Shown here: positions 27,801 to 35,253 of the stretch, piece after piece
Position numbering within the stretch: the stretch's first letter is position 1
Layout: each line of letters opens with the position of its first letter
Program-made: the position numbers and the translations under genes
Notes under the pieces: generated by a model
What the model saw: the letters and a program-made list of their open reading frames with translations, nothing else
Told to the model about the DNA's origin: nothing
Databases searched by the model: none
Assembly (NCBI RefSeq): GCF_030936135.1
Contig: NC_082595.1
Location: forward strand, 111,802,334 to 111,866,333
Reading direction: 5' to 3'
DNA: 64,000 bases
DNA from: Gavia stellata
Lineage: Eukaryota > Chordata > Aves > Gaviiformes > Gaviidae

Positions 27801-30521
27801 TGACGAGCCTCCTGCTACAGCCAGAGCGGAGGGCTCTCCACAGCGGCCACCTCCCAGCCTCCACGCTGGTTAAGCCTTGCTGCCAGCAGCACCTCTAATG
27901 CCTCCCTGTCCCTCCCGCTGTCCCCAGGGACCCACAGGGCTCCCATCCGCTTTGCCAGCTCTCTGCCGTGGGCAGTCTCGGTGTTCACCGAGCGGCAGGC
28001 TGGCTGCCGTCGTGGTTCGGACCACCCCGGGGGCTCGGCACACACTTCGAGGTGCCTCCCACCACCACGGACGCCCGGGTAATGCTTTTTTCTCTCTCCC
28101 AGTGTTTTCAGCCAAGCGGGGCAGAGCCAGCCGGCGCCTGCTCAGCAGGGCATGTACAACAACATGAGCATCACCGTCTCCATGGCGGGAGGAAACACCA
28201 ACGTCCAGAACATGAACCCCATGGCCGGACAGATGCAGATGAACTCGCTGCAGATGCCTGGGATGAACTCCATGTGCTCGGAGCAGGTCAGTCCCGCACC
28301 GTCCCTGCTCCCAGGATGGTCAGCCAGTTCCCAGGGGTTCAGCATTCCCTTCTCTGGCCCTGGGGGTACCGGAGTCCAAATGGGGAAGCGGCAAAGGTCT
28401 GGCTGCCTCTGCCGGCATTGCCGCTGCGCTGGAGCCCAAGGCCACCGGTACCCCAGGGTGTCCCACATGTCCTTGGGGGGTGGAGGGATGTGCCGAGCAT
28501 CTCTGGCACCTCCAGCCCTCGCAGTGGGCTTGGCAGCAGGTCCGTTTGTAGCTGTGCATCCCCAGGGAGCTGTCAAAGCTGGGGATGGGGAATGGGAACA
28601 GTTGGATACAGGACCCTTCCGCAGTCCCAGCCCTTTGGCGAGATCCTCCCTGGGCCAGACCGAGATGCCTCCAGATTTTTTAGCTGCTGGGGTTCGTCTC
28701 AGCACCATTAAGCTCCTGGAGGACATGCTTGGCTTGTTGGTTTTGCACGGGAGCGTTGCGGGCCAGGGCTTGCAGCCTCCCCAGGGAGAAGCCACGGGGC
28801 TCGGCGAGGAAGGAGGCTGGTCCCTCCCATGAGCTGGCTGCAGTGCAGGGGCTGAGCTTTTACCCCTCTCGCCGAGCAGCTGGGTGGTGTTTCATGCTCC
28901 CTGGGGGTGAGATGCCCCCAGAGCCGGCAGCAGCCCAAGGCAAAGGTGGGGAGAAAAGGGAAACAGGGTCCCCCACCGATGCCGCCCAAAATCCCACAGC
29001 CCACGGAGGATGCTGGCAGTGTGGTCCCCCTGTTCTGCCCCATCCACAGTCCCTGTATCCCCCCAAACTCAGCTCAAGAGTGCCCCTCCAGCATCCAGGA
29101 GCCCCGGCTGAGCCTGGATCTTGCTTTTGACAGGTAAATGACCCGGCGCTGAGACCCGCGGGCCTTTACTGCAACCAGCTTTCCTCCACTGACCTTTTGA
29201 AAACAGAAGCAGATGGGGCGCAGGTCAGTAAGAAACTGCTAAGCACATCTCAGGTACCCCGAGGAATTTGCCGGGTTCCCCCCCGATAAAGGCTGAACAT
29301 CCCCAGCCGTACCGGCTCGACACGCTTGGTTTCCACCGGGGCCAGCCCCGGTTGTCAGGGTCGGGTTGAAGCCACCGTGGTCCCACCGGCGTTGGGTGAT
29401 GGCCAGCCCTCGGCGACACCAGCACTGCTCGCCAACCCTCTTTGCATCAAAGCTTGTGCCGCTGCCGTGAGTGTTTTTGGCCTCCTTGCTGGCGTGGAAG
29501 AGCGGTGACGCTGCAGCTGAGCTGGAAAAATAAATGAGTGTTGGTGCTAAACACCCCTCGCCCCGGCTTGCTGTCACCCTGGAGGGTTTCTTTCCTAGGC
29601 TTGGCCATCGCTGGAGCGGCCGACGGCCCCTGCGCCGCCGCGGTGCAGCCAGGCCGCCACGTTAAAGCATGGCGGAGTAAGGAAATTTGGCTGGGGGAGG
29701 CTCTGGGGGCGGCGTCCGTCCCTGCAGGCAGCGCTGCCGGACGCTGCCCATCCCTCTGAGCAGCACCGAACACCACCAAAGCGTGCCCAGCCGCCCGCCG
29801 GCACAGATGCCTCCGGCTCCCGTGTACGATCCGCTTCATCCCCATCTCCTCCAACGCCCACCGGCATCACGGCGTCGCCTCCCCCTTCCCCGTAGCGCAG
29901 CCTTGGCTTCACAGAACCCGTAGGGACGCGCCAGCAGCGCCGCCGAGACAAACCAAACCTCTTGATTTTGATCAAACAGCCGCGCTGGACCTCGCACACC
30001 ACCAATGCCACCCCATGCCGCGGCACGGCCACAACGCCGCAGCTCCCCTTCACCCAGGGGATGCCAGGCTGGGGTTTTTGTTTGAGGGGTTTTTTTTCCC
30101 CCTAAAAAATCCATATTTTTTTTTCCCCTTTTTTTTTTTGGATGAGCAACGTTATGAACCTCGCCGAGCCGAATGAGTTGCAGCGGTTTTCTTTTTATAG
30201 GACAAGAAGACCGAAGAGTTCTTCTCTGGGGTGGCTCCAGACTAGAGGAAGTCTCTAGTGAGTTTCCACTTCACGTAGTACCCAGATCCGCCGCCGCCGG
30301 CCCCTGCCCCGGCCCCGCTAAATCCCCCCTTCTCTTTTGTGTCCCAGCAGGTACAACAGGTTCAGGTCTTTGCCGACGTACAGTGTACAGTGAATCTGGT
30401 AGGAGATCCCTACCTCAACCCGCCGGCTCCCTTGGGCACCCCGAAAAACGCCGCCGGGCCGCCACCGCCGCCGCCGCCGGGCCAGCAGAAGAGCCTTCTT
30501 CAGCAGCTACTGACTGAATAA
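708..30521 (+). CDS. NCOA1: NCOA1 (SRC-1), nuclear receptor coactivator 1, 3' part of gene
   Basis: Nuclear p160 coactivator that binds ligand-bound nuclear receptors through LxxLL boxes and recruits CBP/p300. Recognised by near-colinear match of translated exons to vertebrate SRC-1. Coding exons seen: 708-803, 1670-1810, 2666-2813, 3520-4864, 10010-10193, 16236-16362, 20740-20908, 23849-24163, 24329-24430, 25514-25913, 26749-26923, 28103-28286, 29134-29223, 30348-30521; all phases join without a stop, giving 1216 codons including the stop. The N-terminal bHLH-PAS-A exons lie left of the window; what is present starts in PAS-B. Three receptor boxes sit in the 1345-bp exon, the CBP-binding AD1 in 20740-20908, and a Gln-rich AD2 region after it. 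Two C-termini are encoded (SRC-1a at 30348-30521, SRC-1e at 30201-30245). A possible extra exon lies at 13704-13889. Confidence 0.97.
1670..1810 (+). CDS. NCOA1: NCOA1 exon, PAS-B core
   Basis: Encodes [20 protein letters not shown] and onward to QLFQE, part of PAS-B (the surface used by STAT6 in mammals). Acceptor ccacccag, donor gtaaca. The exon itself begins GTAAAA, which resembles a 5' splice site. Confidence 0.96.
2666..2813 (+). CDS. NCOA1: NCOA1 exon, PAS-B end
   Basis: Encodes [19 protein letters not shown] through MGIHVID. Here the conserved 'TASSPSYRF' reads TAFSPSYRF. Acceptor ccttcag, donor gtacgt; phase 1 in, phase 2 out. Confidence 0.96.
3520..4864 (+). CDS. NCOA1: NCOA1 large exon with nuclear receptor boxes 1-3
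   Basis: 1345 bp. Three LxxLL receptor-interaction helices are visible: LVQLL at 4328-4342, LHRLL at 4502-4516 and LRYLL at 4688-4702. The Ser/Thr/Pro-rich first half is the most divergent from mammals, with a Gly/Ser run near 3978-4016; the block around each box is nearly unchanged. Acceptor ctcccgtag, donor CAG/gtgagt; enters phase 2, leaves phase 0. Confidence 0.98.
5027..5116. repeat. 21-bp tandem repeat, about 4.3 copies
   Basis: Units begin GGTGCCACC and end in CAGCACT, CAGTGCT or CAGCGCC; four full copies from 5027 to 5110 plus a partial one. Intronic, pyrimidine-rich. Confidence 0.85.
7115..7264 (+). mobile_element. CR1 LINE 3' tail fragment
   Basis: Resembles the CR1 3' end: 'catcactggaagtcttcaag', 'ctagatgatctttgaaggtc', and a terminal CCAACCCAAACCGTTCTGTGAT-type tail. 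About 150 bp, divergent, in an NCOA1 intron. Confidence 0.85.
10010..10193 (+). CDS. NCOA1: NCOA1 exon, pre-AD1 acidic/leucine block
   Basis: Encodes [20 protein letters not shown], matching the SRC-1 segment upstream of AD1. Acceptor follows a T-rich tract (cttccgtag), donor gtacgt, leaving one base of an Arg codon. Confidence 0.96.
10506..11092 (+). mobile_element. CR1 LINE, 5'-truncated 3' fragment
   Basis: The C-terminal part of the CR1 reverse transcriptase ORF is still largely open ([34 protein letters not shown]) to position 11010, followed by the CR1 3'UTR and two copies of the terminal GATTCTGT repeat. Same sense as NCOA1, in an intron. Confidence 0.93.
13704..13889 (+). CDS. NCOA1: candidate NCOA1 cassette exon (62 codons, frame-preserving)
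   Basis: Open 186-bp segment preceded by a long T-rich tract and ctctag, followed by ACACAG/gtatgt. It enters with 2 bases and leaves with 1, exactly the phase needed between 10193 and 16236, so it could be included or skipped without a frame change. It would encode a Pro/Gly/Gln-rich piece including [13 protein letters not shown] and [10 protein letters not shown], in keeping with neighbouring SRC-1 composition. The human SRC-1 protein as I know it has no such segment. The related coactivator NCOA2 does carry extra residues at the same place, so this may be an old exon lost in mammals. Not proven to be transcribed. Confidence 0.5.
16236..16362 (+). CDS. NCOA1: NCOA1 exon
   Basis: Encodes [19 protein letters not shown] and [17 protein letters not shown], matching the SRC-1 'NQFGQPGTGDQIPW' block. 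Acceptor tcctcccag, donor gtaagt. Confidence 0.95.
16363..20739 (+). other. NCOA1 intron, 4.4 kb
   Basis: No repeats or exon-like segments recognised apart from short T/C-rich tracts. Confidence 0.7.
20740..20908 (+). CDS. NCOA1: NCOA1 exon, AD1 (CBP/p300-binding domain)
   Basis: Encodes [20 protein letters not shown] and [20 protein letters not shown] then [11 protein letters not shown], the AD1 helices that fold with the CBP NCBD. Almost identical to mammals. Acceptor ctctgcag, donor gtaaag; ends in phase 0. Confidence 0.97.
20909..23848 (+). other. NCOA1 intron, 2.9 kb
   Basis: Unique sequence; an A-run at about 21449-21460. Long minus-strand open frame over 20753-21727 is a shadow of the preceding exon and intron. 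Confidence 0.7.
23849..24163 (+). CDS. NCOA1: NCOA1 exon, start of Gln-rich AD2 region
   Basis: 105 codons in phase 0. Encodes [20 protein letters not shown] and, at the end, [16 protein letters not shown]. Acceptor ttcgccag, donor gtaatt. Confidence 0.96.
24329..24430 (+). CDS. NCOA1: NCOA1 exon, Gln-rich
   Basis: 34 codons: [20 protein letters not shown] then [14 protein letters not shown]. Acceptor tgctctag after a T-run, donor gtaagg. Confidence 0.96.
25514..25913 (+). CDS. NCOA1: NCOA1 exon, Gln-rich AD2
   Basis: 400 bp. Encodes [20 protein letters not shown] and onward to the [13 protein letters not shown] end; methyltransferase-binding AD2 region in mammalian SRC-1. Acceptor ccccgcag, donor gtacgt, phase 0 in and 1 out. 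Confidence 0.96.
26749..26923 (+). CDS. NCOA1: NCOA1 exon
   Basis: Encodes [20 protein letters not shown] and [17 protein letters not shown], matching SRC-1. Acceptor ttccccag, donor gtaaga. Confidence 0.95.
28103..28286 (+). CDS. NCOA1: NCOA1 exon
   Basis: Encodes [20 protein letters not shown] and [20 protein letters not shown]. Acceptor tctcccag, donor gtcagt; leaves phase 0. Confidence 0.96.
29134..29223 (+). CDS. NCOA1: NCOA1 exon, shared by both C-terminal isoforms
   Basis: 30 codons: [20 protein letters not shown] then [10 protein letters not shown]. The acceptor is followed immediately by GTAAATG, so the boundary reads CAG/GTAAAT. Phase 0 at both ends, so it can splice to either 30201 or 30348. 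Confidence 0.94.
30201..30245 (+). CDS. NCOA1: NCOA1 alternative terminal exon (SRC-1e C-terminus)
   Basis: After a T-rich acceptor (ctttttatag) the frame reads [14 protein letters not shown] then TAG. The mammalian SRC-1e isoform ends in a closely similar 14-residue tail starting DKKTEEFFS. Splicing 29223 to 30201 is in phase 0. This form lacks the fourth LxxLL box. Confidence 0.88.
   Translation, partial: DKKTEEFFSGVAPD
30348..30521 (+). CDS. NCOA1: NCOA1 last exon (SRC-1a C-terminus, fourth LxxLL)
   Basis: Encodes [20 protein letters not shown] and ends [12 protein letters not shown] then TAA at 30519-30521. The terminal LQQLL box is at 30498-30512. The acceptor is a tandem NAGNAG (cccagcag), so the exon may start at 30348 or 30351. 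A run of seven prolines replaces the mixed residues of mammals, and one Gly of the mammalian LVGGDP motif is absent. Confidence 0.96.
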   Translation, partial: QVQQVQVFADVQCTVNLVGDPYLNPPAPLGTPKNAAGPPPPPPPGQQKSLLQQLLTE

Positions 30522-30656
30522 TCGCTTTTCGAGGAATGTGAAATTTAAATAAGAAGACGTACAGAGATATATAAATATATATATTATCTATTTTTCTGAG
30601 ATTTTTGATATCTCAACCCGCAGCCATTCTTCAGCTCGTAGTGTTTGGAGCAAAAA

Positions 30657-30890
30657 GGGGGGGGGGGGAGTGTTTTATTGGGGGGGTGGGTTTTTTTCCC
30701 ATTTTTACCCCCCTTTTTTCCCACCCCCCCCCTTTTTCCCTTCCTCCCTTTTTTTCCCCTTCCCCCCCTTTTTTCCTTCCTCCCTTTTTTCCCCTTCCCC
30801 CCCCTTTTTCTCCCTTCCCCCCCCCTTTTTTCCCCCTTTTTTTAAATTCCCCCTTTTTTTTTCCCCCTTTTTTCGTTTCTTTTTTTTTTA
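30657..30890 (+). repeat. G-run followed by C/T-only tract in NCOA1 3'UTR
   Basis: Twelve consecutive G at 30657-30668, further G-runs, then about 170 bases made almost only of C and T runs up to an A-run near 30890. Long open frames here are composition artefacts. Confidence 0.9.
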
Positions 30891-31062
30891 AAAAAAAAAA
30901 AGCCTTGGATGTCGGCGAAGCGACGAGGCGGGACAGGCGATTTCTCGAGCCAAAATTACAGATGATTCTTATTTTTGTAATCATTTTGCTGGCTTCTTAA
31001 ACTGGAGGAAGGTTTCTCGGGGAGGCGGGGAGGGGGAGAAGGCAGCTGGAGGACTGCGGCGG

Positions 31063-31092
31063 CGGGAGGAGGAGGAGGAGGAGGAGGAAGAG
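31063..31092. repeat. GGA trinucleotide repeat
   Basis: About nine consecutive GGA/GAG units in the NCOA1 3'UTR. Confidence 0.85.
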
Positions 31093-31544
31093 CAATCTCA
31101 GTTTCAGCTGGATCTGTCACTGATCACGTCTCGGCACGGGGCACGGAAGGGGATCGGCGCTGGACTTCTGCGGGAAAAGCCGGTTTTTTTATTCACGCTT
31201 AAACAAAACCCCTTCTCTCCCCTCCGCCCCAGCCCGCTTGTGCGTACAATCAGCTTTTTCTAGCAATCGTGAGTTTGTCGGTTTTAAAGAAAAAAAAAAA
31301 AAAGAGTATTTTGACCCACCATTTTTTCCATGTTTTATGCTGGTTTCAGGCCTCCGAGCGGAACGGGGAGGGGGGGGCTACAATGTGTATATTACAACAG
31401 GAGGAGGAAAAAAAAAAGAAAAAAGACAAAAAAAAAAGACAAAAAAAGAACAGTTTGGGGAAAAAACTGCAATAATTTTTAGGGGGAAGGATGGGGGGAG
31501 GGGTCTGTCAATTATTGTAGATAAAATTTTCTGATTAAATATTA

Positions 31545-31550
31545 AATAAA
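31545..31550 (+). terminator. NCOA1: candidate poly(A) signal, NCOA1
   Basis: AATAAA about 1 kb after the stop codon; a second AATAAA lies at 31624-31629. Confidence 0.4.
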
Positions 31551-31560
31551 ATTAAGCAGT

Positions 31561-33375
31561 CGGTTCTTTCTGCTTTGATTGTGTTTAACAGCTGAAGTAG
31601 CTTAAACTATTTAAAATAATAATAATAAAATAATAATAATAATTGACTTCTCTGTTGGGAGATAGCTTATTTTTTTTCCCCCTCAAGCCTGTCACTGTAA
31701 ATAGCTCTGAGCTCTGTATAAATTTGTTTTCTTCTCTTTTAGTTGGGGGTCGCTTTTAATATTCACTGCTGACTTTTATGGGGGGGGAGGGCGGCTACGG
31801 GGGATGATTTTTTTTTCCCCTCTCTAAAAATCGCGCTGGTGTGTGGAAAAAAATGTGTAGCTTTGTTGATTGACATTTGCAAGAGTTAAAGATGACAAAA
31901 AAAAAACCCAAAAGAAAAAAAAAAAAAAAAAAAGAACCAGAGTTGCCAGCTAACGTTTCATTGTTTCTGTGCCAACGGGGATGCCGGAGCGGTGCCGGGG
32001 CCGTTTGCCGGGGCAGGAGGCGTGGGCAGCCGGGGGTCACCCCGTCCCCGCACCGGGAACCCCCCTGTCACCACGGTTTGTCACGCCAGGGAGCTGGAAA
32101 TCAGCCGGCGCGCAGAGCTCGGTGGCAAAACTGGCGTCTTAAATTCCAAAGCGCTGTAGAGAAAATATGTACAGTGTGAGTGTGGTTATTAGTCGCCAAA
32201 TTTCCCACTGGAGCACGGCGCAGATGGTGGGCACCAGGAAGAGGGGAGCGGACCCCGCACCACGGCTCTGCTCCCCGCGGTGACGCCGGGTTTTTTATTA
32301 AAGCCGGGGGTTCGGCAGGCTGCAAAAATAGCTCAGGGGAAGTTTTACACCCGGGCTCTCGGCCTGTGGCATGCCCCGGGCCGGATCCTGCCCTGCCCCG
32401 GCTGGAGTAGCCCCCCCTGCAGCAGGGGCTACGCGGGGTTTTGGCACCGGGCTTTGTGAGCGAGTGCTCCCCAGCACCGCGGCAAGAGCCCTGAATTCAA
32501 GGCCACGAAGAGCTGCTCTGTGCTCACCTTCAGCTCTGGAAAAGGGGAAATTATGGGGGGGGCAAGGGGTGATGTTGGCATTAACAGCACGACCTGGATA
32601 GGAGGAGGTGGGGCACACACACTTCTAGCTGATAACGCTTTTTTTTTTTTTTTTAACTAAATGGCTCATTTCAAACATTTTTACTGTAAACGAGGCAGAA
32701 TGCAGCAGGACGAGGTCTGCAGCGAGTCCCGGCTCGCCAGCCGATGCTGCCGTCTGCTGTTCGCACAGCTCCCGGCAGGGTTTCATCGCGCGGTTCAGCG
32801 TGAATAAAATCATGGACAAACCGTCCTCGCTTGGTGCGGAAGGAAAAGCAATCCCAATGTGGCTCCGCAGCCATGGAGCCGGGGCAGAGGTGGGAGAGGC
32901 GCTGGGAGCGCGGACACGCCAGCAGCAGAACCAGCACCAAATCCGCAGGCAGGAGCAGAGCCAGCGGACGGCTGTGCCTGCAGCCAGGCCCCACTTGCGG
33001 AGCTGGGGCGTGGGGAAAGCAGCCGTTGGGATGGATGGAGAAGCTCAAAGGGCTGCCCAAGGGAAAAGTCGCCCCTAAAAAGCAGCAGAGACATCTTCAA
33101 GTTTGCCTGTGCTGGCAGGGGGATGACCTGCAAGCCCACTGCACATAGTCAGCAGGTTAATGTAACACGTAGCCACTTTCTGCACAGAATAACATTTAAT
33201 CCTCCCCATCACAGAGCCTTTTCACACTGTAAAACCACTATCACCACACAAGGAGACTACCTGCTGCTGAGCATTAGCACAGCGCTCCCGAGACACAGCG
33301 GCTTTCCCCGCGGCACCTGTCCGGGGGTGAGCTCGGCTCTGCCCCAGGAGGAGAGCTGCCCGTGCCCGGTCACGG
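31561..33375. other. NCOA1-PTRHD1 tail-to-tail interval
   Basis: Probably includes distal NCOA1 3'UTR (A-rich to about 31935) and PTRHD1 3'UTR. A TTTAAT at 33195-33200 gives a minus-strand ATTAAA signal about 180 bases past the PTRHD1 stop. T-run at 32639-32654. No other gene seen. Confidence 0.5.
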
Positions 33376-33546
33376 TCACTTCAGCAATTTAAATTTCTTC
33401 AGGTGCTGGTGCACTTGGTCCTTCGGGTAGGGCCTGAGCGCCAGGCAGGTGGCCACGTTCTCGGGCTGCTCAGTCCACACTTCGTGGTCGATGCTGTGCT
33501 GCTTCAAGGTCTCTGCCAGTGCCGTCAGGGCGGCTTCATCTGGAGC
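33376..33546 (-). CDS. PTRHD1: PTRHD1 exon 2 (stop)
   Basis: 57 codons including TGA; acceptor ttccccag. Encodes [20 protein letters not shown] and [20 protein letters not shown], ending FKLLK. Confidence 0.96.
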   Translation of the reverse strand, partial: APDEAALTALAETLKQHSIDHEVWTEQPENVATCLALRPYPKDQVHQHLKKFKLLK

Positions 33547-34574
33547 CTGGGGAAAGACAAAGTCTGCTGTGAGGGCTGGGGTGTGAGGCGGTGCTGTGTA
33601 CCCGGCAAGAGCTGCGGGGAAGAAGCAAAGCAAGACAGCTCATGCTAAGGACGGTCGTGACAGGGAGGTGGCCAGCGGCCTACGTGTAGATAGGATGGGC
33701 AATCCCCGTACTTTGTATCTTACCCTAAAGGCATTTTGTTCTTGCAGGCCCTGACTGCACCGCCGGCCTCTGCAAGCACCGGGGGTAGGAGCTGGGGGGT
33801 TGTGAGCCGACACAGGTTGTAAACCCTCAGAAATGCAGGTTTCTTCCCCTAGCTCAGTGCGCTAAGGCAAACAGCTCGTCCCAACCCCACATTCACAGAG
33901 GGGCTGCCCCCATCACCACCCAAACTCCCCCTCACGAAGTGGCTGCTGCGGCCCTGAGTGGTTACGGGGCCTCCTTGGGAGTAACGGCGCCTCCGGGACC
34001 GGAGGCCTCGGGGCAGCTTAGGCCGCGGTTCACTCCCCAGGTGAGGCGGGGGGGAGAGGCACCCGGGAGCGTGAGGGCGGGGCGGGGCGGGGCGGGGCGG
34101 GGCGGGCCCGGGGGAAGGCGAGTCACGGCCGACCTCTCCCTCCCTCCCAGGCCCGGCGGGGGCCGGGGGTGCCCCCACAGAGCCACCGCTCCCCCGGCGG
34201 CCCCTCACCGCCCCCTCAGGGCTCTCCCGGGCCCGCCCCAAAATGGCCACCGCCCGCCCCCCTCAGCGCGGCGCTCCCGGCGTGCCCCGCGGCTCCCGGC
34301 CTGCCCCGCGCACCTCCAGAACGACGGTGCGCATGGCGCCGCCCAACTCCAGGTAGGCGCGGGTGTCGGGGTGCTGGCGATGCGCATGCGCGGCGGCCAG
34401 GGCGGCGTGGCAGCCCTGCGCCACCACCGCGCCCAGAGGCCACGACCGCGGCGGCCGGCCCAGGTCCCCCCGCAGCACCACATACTGCACCAGCGCCGCC
34501 GTCGCTCCGGGCGCCGCCATTCTGCCGTACGGCACCGCACAGCCTGCCGGGAGGCGCGGCTGCGCGCGGCGCAT
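33376..34574 (-). CDS. PTRHD1: PTRHD1, peptidyl-tRNA hydrolase domain containing 1
   Basis: Small PTH2-fold protein of two exons: 34314-34574 (start) and 33376-33546 (stop at 33376-33378). Two starts are possible: ATG at 34518-34520 gives 125 residues, ATG at 34572-34574 gives 143; the human protein has 140 residues with a similar N-terminal extension before its MAASGA, so the longer form is plausible. Visible family features: [11 protein letters not shown] strand, VAQGCHAA helix, [14 protein letters not shown] helix, and conserved [13 protein letters not shown] near the C-terminus. Where true PTH2 enzymes have GKxAAQ, this protein has GAVVAQ, so the usual Lys is absent; hydrolase activity is doubtful. 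Head-to-head with CENPO and tail-to-tail with NCOA1. Confidence 0.95.
34077..34107. repeat. GGGGC pentanucleotide repeat
   Basis: About five to six tandem GGGGC units in the PTRHD1 intron, at the edge of the CpG island; overlapping Sp1-type GC boxes. Confidence 0.9.
34314..34574 (-). CDS. PTRHD1: PTRHD1 exon 1 (start)
   Basis: Ends VVLE with donor GAG/gtgcgc. Very GC-rich, inside the CpG island. Internal ATG at 34520 lies inside a YY1-like motif. Confidence 0.92.
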
Positions 34575-35222
34575 GCCGGGAACCGGGAGGCAGCGCCGCC
34601 GCCATTTTGTTGTACGGCAAACGGAGGGAAATGGCGTTCAGGGCAGGTGACGTCCTTCCGGCCGCGCTGAGGCGCGCAGTTTGAGCGCCGGTTGCTATGG
34701 TGAGTGCGGGAGCCGTTGGGGAACGGGGACCGTGGGGGGCCCGGCCGCCTGCCCCCCGGCCCCTCGGCGGGGCCCCCTCAGCCCCCGGGTGCGGAGGCCC
34801 CCGGCTGCCCCCTTCCCTGCCCCCTCGGTGGGGTCCCCGGGGGTCCCGGCCCACCCCAGCGCGTCCGTGTGGGGAGAGCCCCGGCGCCCCCGGGGGCCTG
34901 CTGCCACCCGCCCCGGGGCTGTGGGGGCTCTCCGGGCCCGTCCTGCTGGCGGAGACCGGTGGATCTTGTCCGTGCCTGCACTCCCGGGGGGTTTCCTGAC
35001 GGGGCTGGTGTGACATGGTGGCTGATAATGGTGGGTTATAATGTGTCATTTCAGCCATCGGCCCGTGGGATTGTCCCTGCGTGGGGCCGGCCCGGGTGCT
35101 AGACCTGCCCTCGGTGCTTCCCGGAGTCCCGTTGCAGCAGGAGGAAGAGGAAGGTTCCCCGAGAAGAAGCTCTCGCTGCCCTGACACCGCTGCTTCCCAA
35201 GGGACGGAGCCTGGCCGGGAAG

Positions 35223-35253
35223 ATGGAGGAAGGGAAAGCGTATTCACCCGACG
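35223..35253 (+). CDS. CENPO: CENPO coding exon 1
   Basis: Ten codons plus one base, [10 protein letters not shown]; donor gtgagc. In-frame upstream sequence is 5'UTR. Confidence 0.85.

Larger units (their letters stand above)
30522..31560 (+). other. NCOA1: NCOA1 3'UTR (minimum extent)
   Basis: AT-rich sequence directly after the stop, then G and pyrimidine runs (30657-30890), a GGA repeat (31063-31092) and A-runs. Candidate poly(A) signals AATAAA at 31545-31550 and 31624-31629, and ATTAAA at 32297-32302; the real end was not determined and may be as far as about 32300. Confidence 0.6.
33940..35220. promoter_or_regulatory. bidirectional CpG-island promoter of PTRHD1 and CENPO
   Basis: Very GC- and CpG-rich interval between divergent start codons (34574 minus, 35223 plus). 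Contains an NRF1-type palindrome TGCGCATGCGC at 34381-34391 and two YY1-like CCGCCAT elements at 34513-34520 and 34598-34605. A likely non-coding first CENPO exon ends at about 34699 (GCTATG/gtgagt). No TATA box seen. Confidence 0.75.

Noticed and set aside
30605-31000. Phe/Pro-rich open frames
   Set aside because: Translation of the C/T tract in the NCOA1 3'UTR.
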